Assembly (NCBI GenBank): GCA_945868575.1
Contig: CAMBMH010000027.1
Coordinates: 1 to 32,757 of the forward strand
Length of the DNA stretch: 32,757 nt
Reading direction: 5' to 3'
DNA from: Singulisphaera sp. GP187
GTDB lineage: Bacteria > Planctomycetota > Planctomycetia > Gemmatales > Gemmataceae
The notes under the pieces were generated by a model. It was not told where the DNA came from. It saw only the letters and a program-made list of their open reading frames with translations, and did not search any database. The translations under genes and the position numbers were made by a program. This document shows positions 26,952 to 32,757 of this stretch, in pieces. The number at the start of each line of letters is the position of its first letter. Position 1 is the stretch's first letter.

Positions 26952-28004
26952 TCAGGCCGCAGCGATATTGAGTTTTTGCCGGAGCAATTGGGCACGGGCC
27001 GTGTTTCGCTCTTCGCTATCAAGGGGGCCACCCATCAGCTTTTGCAAATGGGCCTGTTGGACCTGGATAAATAGCTCGTCCAGTTGGGCCAATTCCAGGG
27101 TAGGGGCCTCGCCCACTGCGGTCGCAAGGCGCAAGATCGAGAGGCATTCGATCGCTTCCTCGCAGGTCATCTGGCTCTCGGTGGCGATGGTATCCCGGGT
27201 TCTTTGGATGCGGTCCTTGAGGGGTTGTTGGGTGTCGGCAAGCCAGGCCTGGCGGGCTTCGTTTTCGTAGCGGATGATTTCGGGAATCACTCCGCCCAGT
27301 TCCTTGATGATGGTCGGTTCCGATTTGCCCAGGGTGACCTGGTTGGAGATCTGATAAAAGTGCCCCGAAGCGCGGGATCCTTCGCCGTAAAGTCCCCGGA
27401 CTTCCAGGCTGATTTTTTGCAGGGCCCGGTAAACCTGTTCGATGTGGCGGGTGTGTTCCAGGGCCGGGAGGTGCAGCATCACGCTTGCGCGCATGCCTGT
27501 TCCCACATTTGTGGGGCAAGCCGTCAGGTAGCCAAACTCTTCTGAAAAAGCATAGGGGAGCTTGCCTTCGAGCTGGTTGTCCAGATCGTCAATGACAGAC
27601 CAGGCCCCCTGGAGGTCCAGGCCGGAGCGCATGACCTGGAGGCGCAAATGGTCTTCCTCGTTGACCATTAGGCTGATCGCTTCGCCGGTGTTGAAGGCAA
27701 CTCCCCGAGGGCCATCACCCGAGGCCATGTCGCGGCTGATCAGGTGCCGTTCGAACAGGACCTGGCGATCGAGGGCCGGCATGTTGGCCAGCGGGAAATA
27801 GTCGGGGGGTGGGACAATTTGTTGGAGTTTGTCACAAACAAGACCTTCAATTTCTCCCTTTTGGAAATTGTTGGCCCGGCTTGTGAAGGGGTAGGCGGCA
27901 AGGTTTCGCGCCAGACGGACCCGGGTGGAAACGACAATCGTCGACTCGGGGCCGGTTGCCTTGAGCCATTCGCCTGAGGATTTTACAAGGGCATCAAGAT
28001 TCAT
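26952..28004 (-). CDS. mcsB: Protein arginine kinase McsB
   Basis: This 350-residue ATP:guanido phosphotransferase marks proteins by arginine phosphorylation for ClpCP degradation in Firmicutes. Seen here: STRVRLARN (26-34), the catalytic NEEDHLR (115-121) and CPTNVGTGMRASV with the reactive C163. At the C-terminus, R333-N-x2-R337-A338 matches in place the RDxxRA phosphoarginine-sensing motif of Bacillus McsB, with Asn for Asp. The creatine-kinase-type N-terminal substrate domain is absent, as expected for McsB. The ATG overlaps the end of the second mcsA-like gene by 11 bases; the frame is open 18 codons further but that part is unlike McsB. It is the last gene of an mcsA-mcsA-mcsB operon. 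No ctsR or clpC lies next to it. Confidence 0.94.
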   Translation of the reverse strand: MNLDALVKSSGEWLKATGPESTIVVSTRVRLARNLAAYPFTSRANNFQKGEIEGLVCDKLQQIVPPPDYFPLANMPALDRQVLFERHLISRDMASGDGPRGVAFNTGEAISLMVNEEDHLRLQVMRSGLDLQGAWSVIDDLDNQLEGKLPYAFSEEFGYLTACPTNVGTGMRASVMLHLPALEHTRHIEQVYRALQKISLEVRGLYGEGSRASGHFYQISNQVTLGKSEPTIIKELGGVIPEIIRYENEARQAWLADTQQPLKDRIQRTRDTIATESQMTCEEAIECLSILRLATAVGEAPTLELAQLDELFIQVQQAHLQKLMGGPLDSEERNTARAQLLRQKLNIAAA

Positions 28005-28479
28005 GGGAAACTGGTTCCTGGGCAAGTTGTTGGATCTCGCGCTTGAGCAGGGCGGCATCCTCGTAGCGTTCCGAGGAGACGGCCTGGGACATGGATCGAC
28101 GGAGGGTTAGCAATTTTTGTGAAAGGACATTGTTCTGAATGGGTCGGCTTGGCCTTTTGCCCTTGTGGGAGATTTTCGAATGGAGTCGACGCAAAAGTCC
28201 GCCAAGCCCCTTCCGGAACACTTCATAATCGTGCGGACAGCCCAACCTGCCGTTGGTGCGAAACTCCATAAACCCGATGCCACAGCAAGGGCAGTCCATC
28301 TGGGCCATGTCATTTTGGCCTAGAAGCACCTGGAGCAAAGCCGGGAGGTTAATCGGGGTTTTGTGTTGGCCATTCTCGGCCGCACAGTTTTGGCAAAGGT
28401 GGGATTTGCACTTTTTGCCATCGACAATGCGGGTGATGTGTATTGTGGCTGGGGCAATGTCGCAAAGATCACATTTCAT
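27994..28479 (-). CDS. McsA-like zinc protein with UvrB/C motif (second copy)
   Basis: This 161-residue protein has the McsA layout: paired cysteines C3/C6 and C29/C32, a second cluster C63/C66 with C81, and a C-terminal UvrB/UvrC-type helical hairpin (SQKLLTLRRSMSQAV, then SERYEDAALLKREI). McsA activates McsB in Firmicutes. The start ATG follows a strong GAGAGGGGGG site; a longer open frame upstream is basic and not McsA-like. The stop overlaps the mcsB start, so the pair is coupled. Its closest relative here is the preceding gene, with the cysteines in equivalent positions. Confidence 0.88.
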   Translation of the reverse strand: MKCDLCDIAPATIHITRIVDGKKCKSHLCQNCAAENGQHKTPINLPALLQVLLGQNDMAQMDCPCCGIGFMEFRTNGRLGCPHDYEVFRKGLGGLLRRLHSKISHKGKRPSRPIQNNVLSQKLLTLRRSMSQAVSSERYEDAALLKREIQQLAQEPVSHES

Positions 28480-28546
28480 GGCCAGCCCCCCTCTCATTGC
28501 AGGTATTGGGAACCGATTCGCCCAAGGGATTGCCCGGGCCTTGGTT

Positions 28547-29038
28547 CTATTTGGATTCCAGCGTCTTGATCTGGTCGCGAAGTTTCGCCGCCTCTTCATA
28601 ATCCTCGCGGGAAATGGCTCCCTGAAGGTCTTTTCTCAAACGACTCAGCTCATCATGGTGCCGGCGGTGCCTATCGAGGTTCACCGGAACTTTCCCGCTA
28701 TGTCTCGTTTCACCATGGACATTTTCCAGGAGTGCGACCAGGTCCTCGCGAAAAGTGTCATAGTCTAGCGGACACCCCAGCCGACCGGTGCTCCGGTATT
28801 CGGCAAAAGTAATGCCGCAATGGGGACAGGATGGGCTCTTTTCCCTTGCTCCGGCTTCAGTCGGGAAGTCGGAATCGGGCTCGGGATGACCCTTGGATTT
28901 TGGTTTTTTTACTTTTTGCCCATCCGCGAGGAACCGCTGGGCGCAATCCTCACACATGTGCAATTCTTCAACCTTGTCCTCATCGAGGATTTCGGTGATG
29001 TGCAGGGTGGCGGGTTTTGGGCAACGCTGGCAGCGCAA
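28547..29038 (-). CDS. McsA-like zinc protein with UvrB/C motif (first copy)
   Basis: This 163-residue protein starts from TTG. Cysteines C3/C6, C29/C32, C71/C74 and C89 match those of the next gene, and a UvrB/UvrC-type helix pair (LRKDLQGAISREDYEEAAKLRDQI) ends it. The TTG is chosen over the in-frame GTG five codons upstream for two reasons: GGAGGAG sits six bases before the TTG, and with this start the protein begins MRCQRC exactly where its neighbour begins MKCDLC. It is the first gene of the mcsA-mcsA-mcsB unit, 67 bases before the second copy. The central linker is longer and charged (KVKKPKSKG). Confidence 0.87.
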   Translation of the reverse strand: MRCQRCPKPATLHITEILDEDKVEELHMCEDCAQRFLADGQKVKKPKSKGHPEPDSDFPTEAGAREKSPSCPHCGITFAEYRSTGRLGCPLDYDTFREDLVALLENVHGETRHSGKVPVNLDRHRRHHDELSRLRKDLQGAISREDYEEAAKLRDQIKTLESK

Positions 29039-29044
29039 AAGGTA

Positions 29045-29051
29045 CTCCTCC
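29045..29051 (-). promoter_or_regulatory. Ribosome binding site deciding a TTG start
   Basis: GGAGGAG on the minus strand lies six bases before the TTG at 29038. If the upstream GTG (29053) were the start, this site would fall inside the coding region. Confidence 0.75.
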
Positions 29052-29194
29052 ACTTAAGTATCAAAACTTATTTATAGGAGCTCGATGGTAAGGCAAAAAG
29101 CCAACCAGGCTTGGAATAGGCGGAATCTTGTTTTCCCAAGGTGGGGCAGCTGTCGCCTTGCCCTGAAATCCCTTAGTGGTTTACCATTTCCGGT

Positions 29195-31375
29195 ATGGAT
29201 GCAAACCCCGAAAAACCAAAACAAACACAGTGCGGAACTCCCAAACAACCCTTGTGGGTAAGGGGTTTGGTGGGTTTGGGGGTTTTAGGACTGATTTTGG
29301 GGCATGTGTTTCTTTGTTTGGGGCCCTATGGTGGCTTGAATATCTTCGAAAAGGGATGGCCTGAGCATCCCCCATTATTGGGTAAGCATCCCCTTCACCT
29401 TTACCATTCGGTTTTAGGGGCCAAAGGTCTGCTTGGGCGAGGAAGTCCTACCTGTATCGATCCCTTCTTTCATGCTGGGTACCCCAAAACACCCGTTTTT
29501 GATTCTGACAGCAGATTCCCGGAGCGCGTCCTGGCCATTTGTTGGCGCATTTTTCCGCCTGCTCAAGGCAAGAAGGATTTCGAATCTGTTACTGAACCTG
29601 AAAAAACAGGAAAAACGGTTGAAATCGTTCCGGTAACCAAAGGAAAGGATGGCGATTCGGCGGTTTCCAACTTGGCTGTAAGCCCTTTACCCCAGTTCGG
29701 GTTGCCCAAGCCGCCCCAGCCCTCAAGTCCCGCGCCGAAAATTTCCTGGACTGCACCCCTTTGGATCAATCCTGAAGAATTTACCTCGGCATCACGGATT
29801 TACATGGCCCAAAACCTGGTTTGCGCCCTTTTGGTTCCATTGATTCTTTTGGGGATGTCCTGGTCCCTGAAGCGGAACGCGCCCACGGCCCTTTGTCTAT
29901 TGTTTCTTGGTCTGATTTTTTGGTGGAGCCCGGTCGCGAGGGATGTGGACCGCCAGGGTAACGGGGTTTGGCTTTATGGTGGTCTGCTTTTGGCGCTTTG
30001 CCATGCCCTTTTGGTCCGGTATCATCAGGGGCCTAGTCTCTTGACATGGGCCTGCTGGAGTGGAGCCGGAACGCTACTTGTTCTGATCCAGCCTATTTAT
30101 GTGATTTTGGCGATCCCTTTTTTTCTGGGATATACCATGCGGGTTGGACCACGGCATCCATGGATTTGGCAAGTCGGCCTGATCACAGGCGCCCTCCTTC
30201 CGCTACTGGTGCACATGGATTGGCTGGATGATTGGGTTCGATATTGGTGGATCCGACGGGCCGCTTCTCTGGAGATCAGCCAGTCCGGTGCGGCATGGGT
30301 GGAGGATTGGAGGCAGATGGTAAGGCCCTGGGAGCCTACCACCGTATTTCCCCTGGCTCTAATCGCTTTGTTGTTTATGGCGGGATGGGCGCAGCTTCAC
30401 ATCCGGGGCGCGCGGGCCCTTGGCCGGTCGTTTGGAGGGGCGGTCTTTGGGCTCTTGGCCTGGGTGGGTATCGGATTTCTTTGGGAACCTGCCAGACGAC
30501 TGGAAACCGAAGGGATGTTTTTTGGGGCGGTCTGGTTTGCCTTGTATCCTGCGGGTGTTGGGCTTTTGAGCGCAATGACTGGCAGGTGGACTGATCTGGA
30601 CCGATCCCGATCCGGAATATGTCTGTTGAAGGCGATTCCCGGCTGCATTTTTGTTTCATTGGCGCTTGTAATGGCGGGGCCGGAACTTTGGTCGCCGTTA
30701 TGGCTGATGCAAAATCCGGATGCGGAAAATCTTGCGATGAGAAAGAGGCAACAAGCGATCCTGGAAGGATTGGCCCGCCTTCCGCCGGGTGGCGGCCGGA
30801 TTCTTTGGGAGGAAGGGGATGTAGCGGCCCGGAAAAAATCCGAGGGGCATTCGCCTTTGTTGCCACTCCTTACAGGCAGGTCATTCATGGGTGGTCTGGA
30901 TTCTTCGGGGTTGATTGAACATCTGGGTTCAGGCCTGGTGGATGGACGCCTTGCCGGAAATCCAATTGAGGATATTGCAGATCGGGAGCTGTCAGGATAT
31001 TTCACCGCATTCAATATCGGTTGGGTGGTCTGCCTTTCGGAGGTTTCGGAAAAAAGACTTTCTGAACACCCTGGCGCCGTTCGCGAGGGAAATATAGGGG
31101 ACAGGGCCTTATTCCGGATTGATCGCAAGCCGAGTTTTGTCCTTCGTGGTCAGGCGGATCTGATTTCCGCGACCCCCGAAGGCATCGTGCTTGGGAACCT
31201 GAAACCGGACGAGGGGCAAGTGGTTTTGAGTTTCCATTTCCATTCCCATTGGGAGGCGATTCCCGCCCGCGTTGGAGTCGAGCGCGAAATGGATTCCCGG
31301 GACCCGATTCCACTTGTTCGATTGACCCTTGATGGTCCGGTATCCCGTGTGGTCTTGCGATACAAAAGAAACTGA
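29195..31375 (+). CDS. Polytopic membrane protein, unknown function
   Basis: This 726-residue protein has a first membrane helix at about 25-43 (GLVGLGVLGLILGHVFLCLG) and a roughly 160-residue extracytoplasmic loop with Pro-rich and charged parts. About ten further helices lie between 205 and 505, followed by a soluble C-terminal domain of about 220 residues. The plan recalls GT-C or YfhO-type proteins but no diagnostic motif is visible. The loop segment PFFHAGYPKTPVFDSDSRFP is a candidate active-site loop. The start is the only early ATG; its ribosome binding site is weak. The next gene starts about 11 bases after the stop, so they form an operon, and the two products probably meet at the cell envelope. 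Confidence 0.72.
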   Translation: MDANPEKPKQTQCGTPKQPLWVRGLVGLGVLGLILGHVFLCLGPYGGLNIFEKGWPEHPPLLGKHPLHLYHSVLGAKGLLGRGSPTCIDPFFHAGYPKTPVFDSDSRFPERVLAICWRIFPPAQGKKDFESVTEPEKTGKTVEIVPVTKGKDGDSAVSNLAVSPLPQFGLPKPPQPSSPAPKISWTAPLWINPEEFTSASRIYMAQNLVCALLVPLILLGMSWSLKRNAPTALCLLFLGLIFWWSPVARDVDRQGNGVWLYGGLLLALCHALLVRYHQGPSLLTWACWSGAGTLLVLIQPIYVILAIPFFLGYTMRVGPRHPWIWQVGLITGALLPLLVHMDWLDDWVRYWWIRRAASLEISQSGAAWVEDWRQMVRPWEPTTVFPLALIALLFMAGWAQLHIRGARALGRSFGGAVFGLLAWVGIGFLWEPARRLETEGMFFGAVWFALYPAGVGLLSAMTGRWTDLDRSRSGICLLKAIPGCIFVSLALVMAGPELWSPLWLMQNPDAENLAMRKRQQAILEGLARLPPGGGRILWEEGDVAARKKSEGHSPLLPLLTGRSFMGGLDSSGLIEHLGSGLVDGRLAGNPIEDIADRELSGYFTAFNIGWVVCLSEVSEKRLSEHPGAVREGNIGDRALFRIDRKPSFVLRGQADLISATPEGIVLGNLKPDEGQVVLSFHFHSHWEAIPARVGVEREMDSRDPIPLVRLTLDGPVSRVVLRYKRN

Positions 31376-31386
31376 AAGGGATGGCG

Positions 31387-32661
31387 ATGTTTCCAAAAAT
31401 CCTTTTTCCAATTATGCTGTATCCAAAATTAAAGGGGTGCTGTTTGAAAATTGTGCGCGTGGTATGCGCCTGGACATTGATCGGTGCGCCTCTAAGTGCG
31501 GATTGGCCGAGTTTTCTTGGGCCAACCGCGGACCTCCATGCCCCCGCAATTGGGACCGGGACACCTTCGGAAATCTGGAGCGCACCCGCTGGAGAGGGGT
31601 TTTCCGGACCGGTAGTCGCCAACGGTGTTATATATATTTATGAACGATCCAATAAAGAGGAAATTGTCCGGGCGCTGAGCGCCGCGACCGGAAAGCCCAT
31701 TTGGAAACAATCCTGGACTGCTGTTTATGAGGATGGTTTTGGCCGTGGCGATGGTCCGCGAGGGACTCCCGTTTGCCATAAGGGCCTCGTGATCGTGATG
31801 GGGCCCGAAGGGACGATTCGGGCGCTTGCCGCTGATTCGGGCAAATTGGCCTGGAAGTGGGAAAACCCGGGTGGACGCCCTCCGCGTGACGCTTTTTTCG
31901 GTTATGGTTTTTCTCCGGCAATCATCGGTGACAAACTTTGGATCAACCCCGGCGTCGAAGGCGCGGGGATTGTTGCCCTCGATCCCCTTACCGGCGCGGA
32001 ATTACACAAATTGCCTAATCACAAAGCGGGTTACTCCACCCCGATCCCCTGGGATAGTGAGGGAAAAATCCATGCAGCTTTTCTCACCCGCGAAGGGTTT
32101 GTATTGGTGGATGCCGCCAAGGGCGAAGTGTTGAACCGGGTTCCCTTTCGATCCCGATTCGAGGCCTCGGTGAATGCCGCGTCCCCTGTAAAGATTGGTT
32201 TGGACAAGGATCCGGGATTGTTCCTTAGTGCCTGCTACGGAACCGGTGCTATTGCGCTTTCCGGATCCCAAAAGGGATCAAAAACGGTTTGGAAAAACGA
32301 TTCCTCGCTTTCCAGTCACTTTGGCACCCCTGTATTTCACAAAGGTCACCTCTTTGGTTTCCACGGAAGACAAGAGGAAGGCGCCGAACTTCGCTGTGTG
32401 GATGCGACAAACGGAAAGGTCCTTTGGAGCGAGGCCGGATTGGGATGCGGTTGGGTCATCCTTTGTGGTGAGGAGTTGGTTGTTGTTGGCGAGGATGGAA
32501 CTTTGGCGATTGCTCCCGCCACCCCAGGGGGATTTCAGCCCCGGAGTAAATCCACGCCTTTTGCGGGCCCGGTTCGCGCAGCTCCGGCGGTCGATCGGGG
32601 TGTTCTTTATGTACGGGATGGAAAAAGCTTAAAGGCGATTGGTTTTGGCCCGTTGAAATAA
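31387..32661 (+). CDS. Secreted PQQ-like beta-propeller protein (second)
   Basis: This protein has propeller blades of the PQQ/BamB type (VRALSAATGKPIWKQSW, IRALAADSGKLAWKWE, LRCVDATNGKVLWSE) and opens with DWPSFLGPTADL after the signal peptide, as in many planctomycete proteins. The start is uncertain. The ATG at 31387 follows AAGGG, while an in-frame TTG at 31444 follows AAAGGGG by six bases and gives a textbook signal peptide (MKIVRVVCAWTLIGAPLSA). I list the longer form but think the TTG start is at least as likely. The mature protein (about 387 residues) is the same either way. It shares only general similarity with the propeller at 7375-8679. Confidence 0.86.
   Translation: MFPKILFPIMLYPKLKGCCLKIVRVVCAWTLIGAPLSADWPSFLGPTADLHAPAIGTGTPSEIWSAPAGEGFSGPVVANGVIYIYERSNKEEIVRALSAATGKPIWKQSWTAVYEDGFGRGDGPRGTPVCHKGLVIVMGPEGTIRALAADSGKLAWKWENPGGRPPRDAFFGYGFSPAIIGDKLWINPGVEGAGIVALDPLTGAELHKLPNHKAGYSTPIPWDSEGKIHAAFLTREGFVLVDAAKGEVLNRVPFRSRFEASVNAASPVKIGLDKDPGLFLSACYGTGAIALSGSQKGSKTVWKNDSSLSSHFGTPVFHKGHLFGFHGRQEEGAELRCVDATNGKVLWSEAGLGCGWVILCGEELVVVGEDGTLAIAPATPGGFQPRSKSTPFAGPVRAAPAVDRGVLYVRDGKSLKAIGFGPLK
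31431..31437 (+). promoter_or_regulatory. Alternative ribosome binding site inside the beta-propeller gene
   Basis: AAAGGGG lies six bases before the in-frame TTG at 31444, which would begin a compact classical signal peptide. Confidence 0.5.
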
Positions 32662-32757
32662 AAAGCTTCCAGAAGTGGCGTGATTTAGCCTTGAGAAATG
32701 ACTTGGCACGGGATGAGGCGAAAAGGGACTTCCCAAAATAATACCAGGGATCTGTTC

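Overview
The window looks like a chromosomal segment of a planctomycete (phylum Planctomycetota, possibly Gemmatales-like; genus not determinable by eye). The signs are an ECF sigma factor overlapping a Ser/Thr kinase with an N-terminal Cys/His motif, two exported PQQ-type beta-propeller proteins, a huge secreted enzyme opening with an LEPR-XLL-like N-terminal motif instead of a classical signal peptide, and very long uncharacterised membrane proteins. There is no phage, IS transposase, CRISPR array, rRNA or tRNA that I can support. Most genes are housekeeping or surface functions.

Layout, left to right. 1-1495 (minus): an ECF sigma factor and an overlapping Ser/Thr kinase that runs off the left edge. 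1631-2631 (minus): quinolinate synthase nadA with a strong terminator. 2868-3989 (plus): dprA, whose last 16 codons begin a roughly 460/380 bp tandem duplication (3937-4777). Each copy holds a dprA tail, a conserved spacer and a hairpin-rich inverted-repeat element. 5171-8679 (plus): a secreted DUF4139-type protein and a secreted beta-propeller protein, closed by a textbook terminator. 9087-12761 (plus): a 1224-residue modular chitinase with two GH18 catalytic domains. 12864-15578 (minus): aconitase acnA, convergent with the chitinase across a bidirectional terminator. 15831-19904 (plus): a 1357-residue protein with a zinc ribbon and about 35 membrane segments. 19946-24342 (minus): a compact operon of cinA, a polytopic GT-C-like protein, a CPBP protease-like protein and a Nudix hydrolase, with abutting or overlapping ends. 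24471-26453 (plus): rhodanese, moaC and a polyprenyl diphosphate synthase translationally coupled to moaC. 26507-26761 (minus): infA. 26952-29038 (minus): two McsA-like zinc proteins in tandem followed by the arginine kinase mcsB. 29195-32661 (plus): a polytopic membrane protein and a second secreted beta-propeller protein.

Functional themes are chitin use, protein quality control by arginine phosphorylation (McsA/McsB), isoprenoid, molybdopterin and NAD cofactor synthesis, and two genes historically linked to competence (dprA, cinA).

I do not see an obvious new defence or mobile system. The most unusual signal is the duplication at the dprA 3' end. The displaced dprA tail differs from the live tail at 9 of 51 bases, 7 of them synonymous and 2 conservative, while the non-coding spacer beside it is almost identical between copies. 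That implies divergence while both tails were translated, and so recombination between two dprA alleles or a gene-end-restoring insertion.
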